From Staphylococcus sp. IVB6214 (GTDB taxonomy: Bacteria; Bacillota; Bacilli; Staphylococcales; Staphylococcaceae), in the NCBI RefSeq assembly GCF_025558585.1, contig NZ_CP094723.1, positions 744,001 to 808,000 of the forward strand: a DNA stretch of 64,000 nt, read 5' to 3'. Positions 9,633 through 20,514 of this stretch are shown in pieces. Both the position numbers and the translations under genes were made by a program. The notes beneath the pieces are model-generated. The model worked only from the letters and a program-made list of their open reading frames with translations. It made no database searches and was not told where the DNA came from. Positions within the stretch are counted from its first letter, which is position 1, and each line of letters begins with the position of its first letter.

Positions 9633-9899
9633 ATGGGTGAGTTCAAAAACCGAATCAATGTAACGATAAATGACCAGCACTATACAATTGTTGGTGAAGA
9701 TGATCCAGAACACATCCGCTATGTTGCGGATCTGGTAGATGGTAAAATTCGAGAGCTTGGTAGTCGCAATGCAGGACTAGACTCAGTGAGAAAGTCAGTT
9801 TTAACAGCAGTGAATGTCATGCATGAGTTAGTGTTGTTAGAAGAGGAGAATGCACGTCTTAGAGAAGAAATTCAACGATTAAAACATCGAGGTAAATAG
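9633..9899 (+). CDS. zapA: Cell division protein ZapA
   Basis: An 88-residue FtsZ-ring-associated protein that bundles FtsZ filaments. It has the ZapA beta-hairpin head (NRINVTINDQHYTIVG), then one long helix ending in a coiled coil rich in Glu and Arg. AGGTGAATGTAG precedes the ATG. TATAAT at 9581 is a plausible -10. One base separates its stop from the next start, so it is co-transcribed with the CvpA-family gene. Confidence 0.92.
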   Translation: MGEFKNRINVTINDQHYTIVGEDDPEHIRYVADLVDGKIRELGSRNAGLDSVRKSVLTAVNVMHELVLLEEENARLREEIQRLKHRGK

Positions 9900-9900
9900 G

Positions 9901-10419
9901 ATGTTTTTTCTCTTTGTTTGTATTGTGAGTCTGATATTTATGATGGTCGGCTTTTATCGTGGTTTCATCGTAAGTGTGCTACATCTGAGTAGTACATTAT
10001 TTGGAATATGGGTTGCCAAGCAGTATTATCAACCGTTTAGCGATTATTTACGATTATTTTTACCCTTTCCAAAAACATTGGCATATGATGCACATTATGT
10101 CTTTACGCTGCATCAACCAGAATTGCGATTTGATCGTGTGTGTGGCTTTATTTTTATACTATTAATCGTCAAAACGATGATGTATATGGTATTAAGCAGT
10201 TTTGGGTCGTTACTCGCTGCGAAACGGCCGAATATCGTATCACGTGGCATGGGTGTTGGCATCAGCATGATCGCTGTTATTATCATGTTACACTTTGTTA
10301 CATATATTGCTGTGTTAATTCCAGATTCACAATTACAAACACATGTTGCAGAAACACAAATGGGCTATTGGTTTGTAATGAAAGTACCATTTTTATCACA
10401 GATGACATTACATTTATAA
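9901..10419 (+). CDS. CvpA-family membrane protein
   Basis: A 172-residue protein with four hydrophobic segments, starting with a membrane anchor at residues 1-25 and a GFYRGF motif soon after, typical of CvpA/YshB. In Bacillus and Staphylococcus this gene always lies between zapA and polX. The family is linked to colicin V production and envelope stress, but its biochemical role is unknown. Start ATG is directly after the zapA stop. Confidence 0.85.
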   Translation: MFFLFVCIVSLIFMMVGFYRGFIVSVLHLSSTLFGIWVAKQYYQPFSDYLRLFLPFPKTLAYDAHYVFTLHQPELRFDRVCGFIFILLIVKTMMYMVLSSFGSLLAAKRPNIVSRGMGVGISMIAVIIMLHFVTYIAVLIPDSQLQTHVAETQMGYWFVMKVPFLSQMTLHL

Positions 10420-10567
10420 ACATAAATCATTCGTCACCGAATGGTTTTCATAACGGAAAAAGTAATCAATGACCGATTCATTGTGTCATAATTACTCAGG
10501 TGGGACGAGATGACATCTTTTTATGAAGATGATGTCTGTCCCATTCCTTTTTTAATGAGGTGGAAAA

Positions 10568-12271
10568 GTGTTAACGAAAAAAGAAATTATACGTTTATTA
10601 GAAGAGATTGCGACATATATGGAATTAAAAGGAGAAAATGCATTCAAAATTTCGGCATATCGAAAAGCAGCTCAAAGTTTAGAAACGGACGAGCGTCCGC
10701 TTGATCAAATTGATGATGTGACAACGTTAAAGAATATCGGCAAAGGTGTCGGTGAAGTGATTAATACGTATATTGCAACCCAATCATCACCGGTATTGGA
10801 TGCATTGAAGGAAGAAGTCCCAAACGGTCTGATTCCTTTGTTGAAAATTCCTGGACTTGGTAGCAAGCGCATTGCACGTCTTTATAAAGAATTAAACATT
10901 ACAGATAAGGAATCGTTTCAAGCTGCTTGTGAAGCAGGTCAGGTGTCAGCTTTAAGTGGATTTGGCAAAAAAACAGAAGAAAAATATTTAGTGGCAGTGA
11001 AGGAATTAGGCGCTAAAAAGGATCGCTATCCAATCGACCAAATGATTGGTTTGAACCAGTTGATTGCAGATTACTTGAGTCAGATTCCAGAAATTGAGCG
11101 TTTTGAAGTAGCAGGAAGCTTCCGCCGTATGAAAGAGATGAGTAAAGATTTAGACTATATTATCAGTGCACAAGCACCATTAAAAGTACAAACACAGCTA
11201 CTTGCGATGCCACAGTTAGTTGAAAAAGTAGCAGTGGGCGAAACGAAAGTATCAGTAACACTTTCTTATGATGATGAGACAATTGGTGTAGACTTTCGCA
11301 TGATTAAGCCGGTAGCTTTTTATCATACATTACAGCACTTTACAGGTTCTAAAGATCATAATATTCGCATACGTCAACTCGCAAAGGCACGCGATGAAAA
11401 AGTTAGTGAGTATGGTATCGAACAAGCAGATGGTACTTTATTACAGCTAGCAAGTGAAAAAGCAATCTATGAACATTTCAATACACCGTGGATCATGCCA
11501 AGTATGCGAGAAGATGGCTCAGAGTTTGATAAAGATTTGTCAGGAATTATTCAGTTAGAAGATATGCGTGGAGATATTCATATGCATACAACTGCGAGTG
11601 ATGGTGCATTTGGTTTGCGTGAGATGATTGAAGCGAACATTGCGAAAGGCTATGAATATATGTGCATCACGGATCACTCTCAAAGCTTGCGTGTCGCAAA
11701 TGGACTTTCTGTTGAACGATTATTGAAACAAAATGAAGAGATTCGTAAGTTGAATGATGAATATAAAGAAATTGATATCTATTCAGGGATCGAAATGGAT
11801 ATTTTGCCAGACGGTTCATTGGACTATGAAGATGAGGTTCTGTCACAACTAGACTATGTCATTGCGGCAATACATCAAAGCTTTAATCAAAGTGAAGCTG
11901 AGATTATGAAGCGTTTAGAAAATGCATGTCGCAATCCATATGTTCGACATATTGCACATCCAACAGGTAGAATTATCGGTAAGCGTAATGGATATGAACC
12001 GAATATTGACGAACTTATTGCGCTCTGTCGTGAAACGGGAACGGTGTTAGAAATCAATGCTAACCCGAAACGATTGGATCTAAGTGCAAATGTGTTACGT
12101 CAACACCCAAACTTGATGGTAACAATTAATACGGATGCCCATCATATCGATCATCTAGAATTTATGAAATATGGTGTTGCTACGGCGCAAAAAGGATGGG
12201 TCAAACGAGAAAATGTATTGAATGCGATGTCACGTGAAGCATTCAATACATTTGTCACACAACCTAAGTAG
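10568..12271 (+). CDS. polX: DNA polymerase/3'-5' exonuclease PolX
   Basis: A 567-residue base-excision-repair enzyme. The N-terminal half is a polymerase-beta-like domain with helix-hairpin-helix segments (LKNIGKGVGEVI, IPGLGSKRI) and the nucleotidyl-transfer motif GSFRR followed by DLDYI. The C-terminal half is a PHP phosphoesterase domain: DIHMHTTASDG, further histidines and NTDAHH, which provides the exonuclease. GTG start at 10568 after GAGGTGG. A 149-base gap separates it from the CvpA gene; mutS2 follows 26 bases later. Confidence 0.94.
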   Translation: MLTKKEIIRLLEEIATYMELKGENAFKISAYRKAAQSLETDERPLDQIDDVTTLKNIGKGVGEVINTYIATQSSPVLDALKEEVPNGLIPLLKIPGLGSKRIARLYKELNITDKESFQAACEAGQVSALSGFGKKTEEKYLVAVKELGAKKDRYPIDQMIGLNQLIADYLSQIPEIERFEVAGSFRRMKEMSKDLDYIISAQAPLKVQTQLLAMPQLVEKVAVGETKVSVTLSYDDETIGVDFRMIKPVAFYHTLQHFTGSKDHNIRIRQLAKARDEKVSEYGIEQADGTLLQLASEKAIYEHFNTPWIMPSMREDGSEFDKDLSGIIQLEDMRGDIHMHTTASDGAFGLREMIEANIAKGYEYMCITDHSQSLRVANGLSVERLLKQNEEIRKLNDEYKEIDIYSGIEMDILPDGSLDYEDEVLSQLDYVIAAIHQSFNQSEAEIMKRLENACRNPYVRHIAHPTGRIIGKRNGYEPNIDELIALCRETGTVLEINANPKRLDLSANVLRQHPNLMVTINTDAHHIDHLEFMKYGVATAQKGWVKRENVLNAMSREAFNTFVTQPK

Positions 12272-12297
12272 GGTAACAAGAGATTGAGGGGTTTTTA

Positions 12298-14646
12298 ATG
12301 AAAACGAAAACTTTAGAGATATTAGAGTTTAATAAAGTGAAAGAAACGATCGAACAAGAAGCGGTTAGTGATCTTGGACGTGCGAAAGTTCAGGCACTTG
12401 TACCAGCGACAGATTTTGACACAGTCACGTTTCAAATGGATGAAATGGATGAAATTGGTCAAATTTATAATCAATATCGCATACCAAGTTTGAGTGGCTT
12501 ATCAAGTGTTTCGACCTATGTGAAACGTGCACAAATTGGTGGTACACTAAATGTCCTTGAACTGAATGCGATTAAGCTATTGATTCAAGTACAAAATCAA
12601 TTCAAAACGTTTTACAATCAACTAGTGGAAGATGAAGAAGGTATTCATTATGAGATTTTAGACGGACAAATGCAGCGGCTTCCTATTTTAACACCGCTAT
12701 ATCAGTCGATTCATCAGACATGTGATTCGCATGATCTCTTTGATTCGGCAAGTACGGAACTACAATCGATTCGCAGTCGTATTTCGAAGACGAACCAACG
12801 TGTGAAAGCGCAATTGGATCGTATTGTAAAGTCAACAGGAAACCAGAAAAAACTGTCTGATGCGATAGTGACAGTGCGAAATGAACGCCATGTTATTCCA
12901 GTAAAAGCGGAATATCGACAAGACTTTAATGGAATAGTGCACGACCAATCAGCTTCAGGTCAAACACTCTATATCGAACCGTCATCAGTTGTGGAATTGA
13001 ACAACCAAGTATCTCGCTTGCGTAGTGAAGAAGCGACAGAGATCAATCGAATTTTGATGGCATTGACTGCTGAAGTGGCAGCAGAGGCGGAAGGTTGTCT
13101 TGTTGCAGAAGAGATAATGGGGCATTTAGATTTCTTAATTGCGAAGGCACGATATGCTGCAAAAATTAAAGGAACGAAACCAACCTTTTCAGAAACACGT
13201 AAAGTGTATTTACCGAAAGCATTCCATCCATTATTAGACAGAGAAACAGTCGTTGCAAATACAATTGAATTTGAAGATAATATTCAAACGGTTATTATTA
13301 CAGGACCGAACACAGGTGGTAAAACAGTCACATTAAAAACACTGGGTTTGATTATTGTGATGGCACAGTCTGGATTATTAATTCCAACACTGGATGGAAG
13401 TCAATTGAGCGTCTTTGATAACGTCTTCTGCGATATTGGAGATGAACAATCGATTGAGCAGTCATTATCAACATTCTCATCCCACATGAAAACAATTGTT
13501 GGTATTATAGAAGAAGCGAATGCGAATAGTCTTATTTTATTTGATGAGTTAGGAGCAGGTACAGATCCTAGTGAAGGTGCAGCTTTAGCAATGAGTATTT
13601 TAGACCATGTCCAATCGCTTGGGTCATTAGTCATGGCAACAACGCATTATCCAGAGTTGAAGGCATACAGCTATAATCGTGAAGGCGTAATGAATGCGAG
13701 TGTTGAATTCAATGTTGATACACTAAGTCCAACGTATAAGTTATTAATGGGCGTACCAGGACGATCAAATGCTTTTGAGATCTCAAAACGACTAGGACTT
13801 GGTTTGAAAATTATTAATCATGCGAAAACGATGATTGGACAGGATGAACAAGAAATCAATGAGATGATTGCATCATTGGAACATAATGCCAAACGTGTAG
13901 ATGATCAACGCATCGAATGGGAACGTCTAGTACGGGAAGCAGAAACAATTCATCGTGATTTAACGCAACAATACGAGAAATATCAAAACTTTGAGTCGCG
14001 TTTAATGGAAGAAGCGAAGGAAAAGGCGAATCAGCATGTCAAAGCAGCAACGCAAGAAGCGGATGACATTGTGAAATCATTGCGTGAAATGCGAGAGCAA
14101 AAGGGTGCAGAAGTAAAAGAGCATGAACTGATTGATAAGAAAAAACAACTTGAGAGTCAGTATGAAGCGAAGTCAATCAAGCAAGATGTGAAGAAGCAGC
14201 GATGGGATGAGATTAAAGCAGGCGATGAAGTGAAGGTCTTATCATACGGTCAAAAAGGTGAAGTGTTAGAACTTCTTGATGACGAAGAAGCAGTTGTCCA
14301 AATGGGAATTATCAAGATGAAACTCCCATTGAAAGACCTAGAGAAGAAAGAGAAGACGAAACAACAACCAAGCAAGATGGTCACACGTACGAATCGTTCA
14401 ACTGTAAAAATGGAGTTAGATTTGCGTGGTTATCGCTATGATGAAGCGATGGTTGCACTTGATCAATATTTAGACCAAGCAGTATTGAGTAATTATGAAG
14501 ATGTCTATATTATTCATGGTAAAGGAACAGGCGCATTACAAAAAGGTGTGCAACAACATTTGAAACGACATAAAAGTGTCGCCGACTTCCGCATGGGGAT
14601 GCCAAGTGAAGGCGGATTTGGTGTGACAGTAGCAACATTACGCTAA
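12298..14646 (+). CDS. mutS2: Endonuclease MutS2
   Basis: A 782-residue MutS paralogue that in Firmicutes suppresses homologous recombination and rescues collided ribosomes; it lacks the mismatch-reading domain. Seen here: core/clamp region, ATPase with Walker A GPNTGGKT and Walker [15 protein letters not shown], a long coiled coil at about residues 515-620, a KOW-like segment, and a C-terminal Smr nuclease domain ([22 protein letters not shown]). Full length. It follows polX and precedes trxA, the conserved order. Confidence 0.95.
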   Translation: MKTKTLEILEFNKVKETIEQEAVSDLGRAKVQALVPATDFDTVTFQMDEMDEIGQIYNQYRIPSLSGLSSVSTYVKRAQIGGTLNVLELNAIKLLIQVQNQFKTFYNQLVEDEEGIHYEILDGQMQRLPILTPLYQSIHQTCDSHDLFDSASTELQSIRSRISKTNQRVKAQLDRIVKSTGNQKKLSDAIVTVRNERHVIPVKAEYRQDFNGIVHDQSASGQTLYIEPSSVVELNNQVSRLRSEEATEINRILMALTAEVAAEAEGCLVAEEIMGHLDFLIAKARYAAKIKGTKPTFSETRKVYLPKAFHPLLDRETVVANTIEFEDNIQTVIITGPNTGGKTVTLKTLGLIIVMAQSGLLIPTLDGSQLSVFDNVFCDIGDEQSIEQSLSTFSSHMKTIVGIIEEANANSLILFDELGAGTDPSEGAALAMSILDHVQSLGSLVMATTHYPELKAYSYNREGVMNASVEFNVDTLSPTYKLLMGVPGRSNAFEISKRLGLGLKIINHAKTMIGQDEQEINEMIASLEHNAKRVDDQRIEWERLVREAETIHRDLTQQYEKYQNFESRLMEEAKEKANQHVKAATQEADDIVKSLREMREQKGAEVKEHELIDKKKQLESQYEAKSIKQDVKKQRWDEIKAGDEVKVLSYGQKGEVLELLDDEEAVVQMGIIKMKLPLKDLEKKEKTKQQPSKMVTRTNRSTVKMELDLRGYRYDEAMVALDQYLDQAVLSNYEDVYIIHGKGTGALQKGVQQHLKRHKSVADFRMGMPSEGGFGVTVATLR

Positions 14647-14678
14647 TGAGCATTAATAGTGAAAGGCCAGAATGGATT

Positions 14679-14687
14679 TGTTATAAT
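14679..14687 (+). promoter_or_regulatory. trxA promoter, extended -10
   Basis: TGTTATAAT, a full TGnTATAAT extended -10, 35 bases before the trxA start. Confidence 0.65.
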
Positions 14688-14721
14688 TTGTTCATCATTA
14701 AAAACGAGGAGGCTATAACTT

Positions 14722-15036
14722 ATGGCTATTATTGAAGCAACAGATGCAAAATTCGATCAACAAATAGAAGAAGGCGTTAAATTAGTAGATTTCTGGGCAA
14801 CTTGGTGTGGCCCATGTAAAATGATTGCACCAGTTTTAGAAGACCTAGCAGCAGACTACGAAGGTAAAGTAGACATCTTAAAGTTAGATGTTGACCAAAA
14901 CCAAGCAACAGCTGCAAAATTTGAAGTAATGAGTATCCCAACATTAATCGTCTTTAAAGACGGTCAACCTGTTGACAAAATTGTTGGATTCCAACCTAAA
15001 GAAAACTTAGCACAAGTTTTAGATAAACACTTATAA
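14722..15036 (+). CDS. trxA: Thioredoxin
   Basis: A 104-residue dithiol-disulfide oxidoreductase that reduces cytoplasmic protein disulfides and is recycled by thioredoxin reductase. The redox motif WCGPC is at residues 29-33, and the cis-proline SIPT loop near residue 74 completes the active site. Strong AACGAGGAGG ribosome site and an own extended -10 promoter. Terminated at 15073. Confidence 0.97.
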   Translation: MAIIEATDAKFDQQIEEGVKLVDFWATWCGPCKMIAPVLEDLAADYEGKVDILKLDVDQNQATAAKFEVMSIPTLIVFKDGQPVDKIVGFQPKENLAQVLDKHL

Positions 15037-15072
15037 GAATTCGATCATCTGTGTGGTATAGATGCATCATAC

Positions 15073-15108
15073 AAAGCCTATTCGTATATCTGTGCGAGTA
15101 GGCTTTTC
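15073..15108 (+). terminator. Terminator after trxA
   Basis: AAAGCCTATTCG pairs with CGAGTAGGCTTT (one G-T pair) across a ten-base loop, then T residues. Confidence 0.8.
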
Positions 15109-15188
15109 AACGCATTATTTTCTATAAATACATTGAAAAATGTGTTAAGTCGGGTATAGAAAAGTGGGAACAAGTGAGGTGAAGTGAG

Positions 15189-16976
15189 TTGGAAGATGTT
15201 AAATCAAAGATTAAACAGAAGTTAAGTGTTTTGCCGACAGAACCGGGTTGTTATTTGATGAAGGATCGTCAAGACCAAGTCATCTATGTTGGCAAGGCGA
15301 AACGGTTGCGTAATCGTGTACGATCCTATTTTACAGGTTCACATGATACGAAGACGACACGACTTGTCAGTGAAATCGTGGACTTTGAATACATTGTTAC
15401 ATCAAGTGAGACAGAGTCGCTATTGTTAGAATTAAATCTAATAAAAAAGTATCAACCGAGATACAATATTTTATTAAAAGACGGTAAGACTTATCCGTTT
15501 ATTAAAATAACGAAAGAGCGACATCCAAAATTAATTGTGACACGCACTGTGCGTAAAGGAAGCGGCAAATACTTTGGACCATATCCCAATGCATACTCCG
15601 CACATGAAACGAAAAAGTTACTCGATCGTATTTATCCATTTCGCAAATGTGATAAAATGCCGAACCGTCTCTGTCTGTACTACCACATCGGTCAATGTCT
15701 AGGTCCATGTGTCTATCCCGTTGCGAACGAAGAATATGAACGCATGTCACGTGAAATCTCAGACTTTCTGAATGGTGAAGATAAAACCATTTTGAAGCAT
15801 TTGGAGACACGTATGATAGAAGCAAGTGAACAGATGGCATTTGAACAAGCTAAAGAATATCGTGATTTGATTCAACACGTTCAAAACTTAACGAACAAAC
15901 AGAAAGTGATTTCGACAGACCAGACGATACGAGATGTGTTTGGTTATAGTGTAGACAAGGGTTGGATGTGTATCCAAGTATTCTTCGTGCGACAAGGAAA
16001 TCTCATTGAAAGAGAAGCAACAATGTTCCCACTACAACAAACGCCGGAAGAAGAGTTTTATACATTCATCGGTCAGTTCTATCAAGTGAACCAGCACTTT
16101 TTACCTAAAGAAGTACATGTGCCGAAAGGACTGGATATTGATATGATTCAGTCGGTTGTCGATACAACGATTTTAACGCCACAGCGAGGTCAAAAGAAAC
16201 AATTGGTCGATCTAGCAAATAAAAACGCCCGTATCGCATTGGAAAACAAGTTTGAATTGATTGCACGAGACGAATCACGAACGATCCATGCGATTGACGA
16301 ACTTGGTGAAGCGATGGGCATTCAAACACCGATTCGCATCGAAGCTTTTGACAACTCGAACATTCAAGGTGTCGACCCTGTCTCTGCAATGATTACATTT
16401 GTTGATGGAAAGCCGGATAAGAAGGGGTATCGGAAATACAAGGTTAAAACGGTAGAAGGCCCTGATGATTACAAGACGATGCGTGAAGTTGTGCGCAGGC
16501 GATATACACGCGTGCTAAACGAAGGATTGCCATTGCCTGATTTAATTATCGTTGATGGTGGTAAAGGTCATATGTCGGGTGTCATTGATGTTCTCGAAAA
16601 TGAACTTGGGTTGGATATTCCAGTCGCTGGTCTGGCCAAAAATGATAAGCACCAAACGGCAGAGCTTTTATATGGTAAGGAAGCGGACATCGTCCCACTC
16701 AAGAAAAATAGTCAAGCTTTCTATTTACTGCATCGCATCCAAGATGAAGTGCATCGATTTGCGATTACATTTCATCGTCAAACCAGACGTAAGACTGGCT
16801 TACAATCTGTGCTTGATGAAGTTGAAGGTATCGGACCGAAGCGCAAATCCAATCTTTTACAAAAATTCGGCTCAATCAAGAAAATGCGAGAAGCAACTGT
16901 GGAAGAAATCCAAGCTGCGGGCTTACCAAAACAGGCGGCAAACAATGTCTATCAAGCACTTCACGAGTCTTCATGA
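15189..16976 (+). CDS. uvrC: Excinuclease ABC subunit C
   Basis: The nuclease that makes both cuts in nucleotide excision repair; 595 aa. Domains in order: GIY-YIG nuclease ([21 protein letters not shown]), UVR motif at about residues 200-240 that binds UvrB, RNase-H-like endonuclease around [11 protein letters not shown], and C-terminal helix-hairpin-helix repeats. The start is TTG at 15189, supported by MEDVKSKIK matching homologues and by GAGGTGAAGTGAG upstream. Confidence 0.95.
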   Translation: MEDVKSKIKQKLSVLPTEPGCYLMKDRQDQVIYVGKAKRLRNRVRSYFTGSHDTKTTRLVSEIVDFEYIVTSSETESLLLELNLIKKYQPRYNILLKDGKTYPFIKITKERHPKLIVTRTVRKGSGKYFGPYPNAYSAHETKKLLDRIYPFRKCDKMPNRLCLYYHIGQCLGPCVYPVANEEYERMSREISDFLNGEDKTILKHLETRMIEASEQMAFEQAKEYRDLIQHVQNLTNKQKVISTDQTIRDVFGYSVDKGWMCIQVFFVRQGNLIEREATMFPLQQTPEEEFYTFIGQFYQVNQHFLPKEVHVPKGLDIDMIQSVVDTTILTPQRGQKKQLVDLANKNARIALENKFELIARDESRTIHAIDELGEAMGIQTPIRIEAFDNSNIQGVDPVSAMITFVDGKPDKKGYRKYKVKTVEGPDDYKTMREVVRRRYTRVLNEGLPLPDLIIVDGGKGHMSGVIDVLENELGLDIPVAGLAKNDKHQTAELLYGKEADIVPLKKNSQAFYLLHRIQDEVHRFAITFHRQTRRKTGLQSVLDEVEGIGPKRKSNLLQKFGSIKKMREATVEEIQAAGLPKQAANNVYQALHESS

Positions 16977-16977
16977 T

Positions 16978-17013
16978 AAATTTGGTGTGAGAATCATTCT
17001 CATACCCAAATTT
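16978..17013. promoter_or_regulatory. Fur-box-like inverted repeat between uvrC and sdhC
   Basis: TGAGAATCATTCTCA (16988-17002) is a perfect 7-1-7 inverted repeat of the Fur/PerR/Zur operator type, extended outward by AAATTTGG and CCAAATTT. No T run follows, so a terminator is less likely. A possible extended -10 (TGTTACAAT, 17025-17033) lies just downstream, which would place the repeat over the -35 region. Binding protein unknown. Confidence 0.45.
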
Positions 17014-17066
17014 GTCACAATTAGTGTTACAATAATAGTGAATTGATTTCTTTTTTTTAAACGTCG

Positions 17067-17086
17067 ATGCAAACGTTTTCTATAAT
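17067..17086 (+). promoter_or_regulatory. cre (CcpA) site overlapping sdhCAB -10 box
   Basis: ATGCAAACGTTTTCT (17067-17081) fits the relaxed cre consensus WTGNAANCGNWNNCW at every position, and its last base is the first base of TATAAT (17081-17086). A CcpA complex here would block the promoter, in line with known glucose repression of succinate dehydrogenase in staphylococci. Confidence 0.65.
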
Positions 17087-17140
17087 AGGGCAAATATAAA
17101 AGAAATCAAAAATTAAAAAGTATCGCAGGGGGGACTTCCT

Positions 17141-17752
17141 TTGACACAATCAAAGAACCAATTCTACCTTAGACGTCTACACTCGTTATTAGGTGTTGTG
17201 CCATTAGGTGCTTTCTTATTAGTACATTTAATGGTCAACCATCAAGCGACGCAAGGGGTAGAAGCATTTAACAAAGCGGCAGGCTTTATGGATTCATTAC
17301 CATTTTTGTACGCCTTGGAAATCATTATGATTTACATTCCGATTTTATATCATGCGGTTTATGGTGTGCATATTGCGTTCACAGCGAGCCACAACATTGG
17401 TCATTACTCATATACACGTAACTGGTTGTTTTTATTCCAACGTTTATCAGGTTTATTAACATTCATCTTTGTAATGGTGCATATGTGGCAAACACGTATC
17501 CAAAAATTCTTAGGACATGAAGTCAACTTCGATATGATCCATGATATCGTTACGAACCCATTCTGGTTGATTTTCTATATCGTATGTATCATCGCAGTTG
17601 TATTTCATTTCGCGAATGGCTTATGGTCATTCTTAGTGACTTGGGGTATCTTACAATCTCCGAAGTCACAACGTATTTTTACTTGGGTTTCATTAGTAAT
17701 TTTCTTAGTAGTATCATACATCGGTGTAAGTGCGATCTTAGCGTTCTTATAA
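17141..17752 (+). CDS. sdhC: Succinate dehydrogenase cytochrome b558 subunit
   Basis: A 203-residue membrane anchor of complex II, with five membrane helices and histidines placed to ligate the two b haems (for example HLMVNH near residue 28 and the MVHMW segment). It passes electrons from SdhB to menaquinone. The start is TTG at 17141 after GCAGGGGGGAC. First gene of sdhCAB; regulation by the cre site upstream is likely. Confidence 0.93.
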   Translation: MTQSKNQFYLRRLHSLLGVVPLGAFLLVHLMVNHQATQGVEAFNKAAGFMDSLPFLYALEIIMIYIPILYHAVYGVHIAFTASHNIGHYSYTRNWLFLFQRLSGLLTFIFVMVHMWQTRIQKFLGHEVNFDMIHDIVTNPFWLIFYIVCIIAVVFHFANGLWSFLVTWGILQSPKSQRIFTWVSLVIFLVVSYIGVSAILAFL

Positions 17753-17785
17753 GCGGTTTAATCATTTCAGGGGAGTGACTATTTT

Positions 17786-19552
17786 ATGGCAGAGAAGAAA
17801 ATTATTGTTGTCGGTGGTGGCCTAGCAGGTCTCATGTCAACAATTAAAGCAGCAGAACAAGGTGCACATGTTGACTTGTTCTCGATCGTTCCAGTTAAAC
17901 GCTCTCACTCAGTATGTGCGCAAGGCGGTATCAACGGGGCAGTTAACACGAAAGGTGAAGGTGACTCACCTTGGATTCACTTTGATGACACAGTATACGG
18001 TGGAGACTTCTTAGCGGATCAACCACCTGTACAAAAAATGACTGAAGCAGCACCTAAGATTATTCATTTGTTAGATCGTATGGGTGTTATGTTCAACAGA
18101 ACGAGTGAAGGATTATTAGATTTCCGTCGTTTCGGCGGTACATTACATCATAGAACTGCATTCGCAGGTGCGACAACTGGACAACAATTGTTATATGCGC
18201 TTGATGAACAAGTGCGTAGTTACGAAGTAGATGGACTTGTTACAAAATATGAAGGATGGGAATTTTTAGGTGTTGTTAAAGATGATGACAACGCAGCACG
18301 TGGTATCGTAGCACAAAACATCACAACATCTGAAATCAAATCATTCGGATCAGATGCCGTTATCATGGCGACAGGTGGTCCTGGTATCATCTTCGGAAAA
18401 ACAACGAACTCTATGATTAACACAGGTTCAGCTGCATCTATCGTATACCAACAAGGTGTACAATATGCGAACGGTGAGTTTATCCAAATCCACCCAACAG
18501 CAATTCCAGGTGATGACAAGTTACGTCTGATGTCTGAATCAGCACGTGGTGAAGGTGGACGTATTTGGACATATAAAGATGGTAAACCATGGTATTTCTT
18601 AGAAGAGAAATATCCAGATTATGGTAACTTAGTACCACGTGATATCGCAACACGTGAAATCTTTGATGTCTGTGTGAACCAAAAGTTAGGTATCAATGGT
18701 GAAAACATGGTATACCTTGACTTGTCACATAAAGATCCACATGAGCTTGATGTTAAGCTTGGCGGTATCATTGAAATTTATGAGAAGTTTACTGGGGATG
18801 ACCCACGTAAAGTTCCAATGAAAATCTTCCCAGCAGTTCACTACTCAATGGGTGGCTTATATGTAGACTACGATCAAATGACAAACATTGACGGTCTATT
18901 TGCAGCAGGTGAATGTGACTTCTCACAACATGGTGGTAACCGTCTTGGTGCCAACTCATTGTTATCAGCTATCTACGGTGGTACAGTAGCAGGTCCTAAC
19001 GCTGTGAAGTACGTTCAAAACATTGAAAAATCATATGTTGATATCGACGATAGCTTATATCAACAACGTGTTGATGAAGAACAAGCACGTTTCGATAAGT
19101 TGCTGAACATGAAGGGTACAGAAAATGCTTATAAATTACACCGTGAACTTGGTGAAATCATGACAGCGAACGTAACTGTTGTACGTGATAACAAGCGTTT
19201 ATTAGAAACTGATAAGAAGATCGTTGAGTTAATGCAACGCTATGAAGATATTGATATGGAAGATACTTCTAAATGGAGTAACCAAGCGGTATTCTTCACA
19301 CGTCAATTGTGGAATATGCTTGTGTTAGCACGTGTTATTACAATCGGGGCATATAATCGTAACGAATCACGTGGTGCACACTACAAACCAGAATTCCCAA
19401 ATCGTAACGATGAAGAGTGGTTAAAACACACATTGGCAGAATACAAAGGTCGACATGAAGCGCCAGCCTTTACGTATAAGCCAGTTGATGTGAGCTTAAT
19501 CCCACCTCGTAAACGTGACTACACAAGTAAGTCAAAAGGGGGTAAAAAATAA
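17786..19552 (+). CDS. sdhA: Succinate dehydrogenase flavoprotein subunit
   Basis: A 588-residue catalytic subunit oxidising succinate to fumarate. The FAD dinucleotide-binding motif VVGGGLAGLMS is at the N-terminus; HSVCAQGGINGA holds the FAD-linked region; HPTAIPG and RGEGGRIW form the active site. Follows sdhC by 33 bases with a GGGGAGTG ribosome site and overlaps sdhB by one base. Confidence 0.96.
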   Translation: MAEKKIIVVGGGLAGLMSTIKAAEQGAHVDLFSIVPVKRSHSVCAQGGINGAVNTKGEGDSPWIHFDDTVYGGDFLADQPPVQKMTEAAPKIIHLLDRMGVMFNRTSEGLLDFRRFGGTLHHRTAFAGATTGQQLLYALDEQVRSYEVDGLVTKYEGWEFLGVVKDDDNAARGIVAQNITTSEIKSFGSDAVIMATGGPGIIFGKTTNSMINTGSAASIVYQQGVQYANGEFIQIHPTAIPGDDKLRLMSESARGEGGRIWTYKDGKPWYFLEEKYPDYGNLVPRDIATREIFDVCVNQKLGINGENMVYLDLSHKDPHELDVKLGGIIEIYEKFTGDDPRKVPMKIFPAVHYSMGGLYVDYDQMTNIDGLFAAGECDFSQHGGNRLGANSLLSAIYGGTVAGPNAVKYVQNIEKSYVDIDDSLYQQRVDEEQARFDKLLNMKGTENAYKLHRELGEIMTANVTVVRDNKRLLETDKKIVELMQRYEDIDMEDTSKWSNQAVFFTRQLWNMLVLARVITIGAYNRNESRGAHYKPEFPNRNDEEWLKHTLAEYKGRHEAPAFTYKPVDVSLIPPRKRDYTSKSKGGKK

Positions 19553-20361
19553 TGCCTAGCACTAAAGAGCAAGTGACAGAACAACAACCCAACAAGAATG
19601 CAAATAGAACGGTGAAATTAATCATCAAACGTCAAAAAGATGAAACGTCACAACCGTACGAAGAAACATTCGTTATTCCATATCGTGACAATATGAACGT
19701 CATTGCATGTTTGATGGAAATTCAACGTAATCCATACAATGACAAAGGGGAAAAAACAACACCTGTAACTTGGGATATGAACTGTCTAGAAGAAGTATGT
19801 GGTGCTTGTTCAATGGTTATCAACGGTCGTGCACGTCAATCATGTTCAGCGATTGTCGATCAACTTGAACAACCAATTCGTCTTGAACCAATGAGTACAT
19901 TCCCAGTTATTCGTGACTTACAAGTTGACCGTACTCGTATGTTTGACAACTTGAAACGTATGAAAGCATGGGTACCAATTGACGGTACGTATGACTTAGG
20001 TCCTGGACCACGTATGCCAGAGAAAAAACGTCAAACAGCATACGAGTTGTCAAAATGTATGACATGCGGTGTATGTTTAGAAGTTTGTCCTAACGTGACA
20101 CGCAACAATAGTTTCGTTGGTGCACAAGCGATCTCACAAGTTCGTCTATTCAACCTACATCCAACAGGTTCAATGACGAAAGACGAGCGTTTGAATGCAT
20201 TGATGGATATGGGTGGATTACAAGCATGTGGTAACTCACAAAACTGTGTACAAGCATGTCCTAAAGGTATTCCATTGACAACATCAATCGCAGCATTAAA
20301 CAGAGAAACATCATTCCATATGTTCAAATCATTCTTTGGTTCTGATCATTTAGTGGACTAA
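19552..20361 (+). CDS. sdhB: Succinate dehydrogenase iron-sulfur subunit
   Basis: A 269-residue electron carrier between SdhA and SdhC. The N-terminal domain binds [2Fe-2S] through CLEEVCGACS and a later cysteine; the C-terminal domain has CMTCGVCLEVCP and CGNSQNCVQACPKG for the [4Fe-4S] and [3Fe-4S] clusters. Its ATG overlaps the sdhA stop (TAATG), so translation is coupled. Confidence 0.96.
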   Translation: MPSTKEQVTEQQPNKNANRTVKLIIKRQKDETSQPYEETFVIPYRDNMNVIACLMEIQRNPYNDKGEKTTPVTWDMNCLEEVCGACSMVINGRARQSCSAIVDQLEQPIRLEPMSTFPVIRDLQVDRTRMFDNLKRMKAWVPIDGTYDLGPGPRMPEKKRQTAYELSKCMTCGVCLEVCPNVTRNNSFVGAQAISQVRLFNLHPTGSMTKDERLNALMDMGGLQACGNSQNCVQACPKGIPLTTSIAALNRETSFHMFKSFFGSDHLVD

Positions 20362-20368
20362 TCATATA

Positions 20369-20410
20369 AGATAGAGCTGGAACAGAATGCTGTTTCAGCT
20401 CTATTTTTAT
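20369..20410 (+). terminator. Terminator after sdhCAB
   Basis: ATAGAGCTGGAACAG pairs with CTGTTTCAGCTCTAT, followed by TTTTTAT. Confidence 0.85.
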
Positions 20411-20514
20411 GCCTGAAAGTGGAAGCATACCATATACAAAGTGAGTTTCTAGCATATATTTCTTCACACATGTTAAAATGGTCAGTAATAAACATAGAGA
20501 AGAGGTTGAAAGCC

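Noticed and set aside
16552..17046. 164-codon plus-strand frame at the end of uvrC
   Set aside because: Out-of-frame shadow of uvrC running into the intergenic palindrome.
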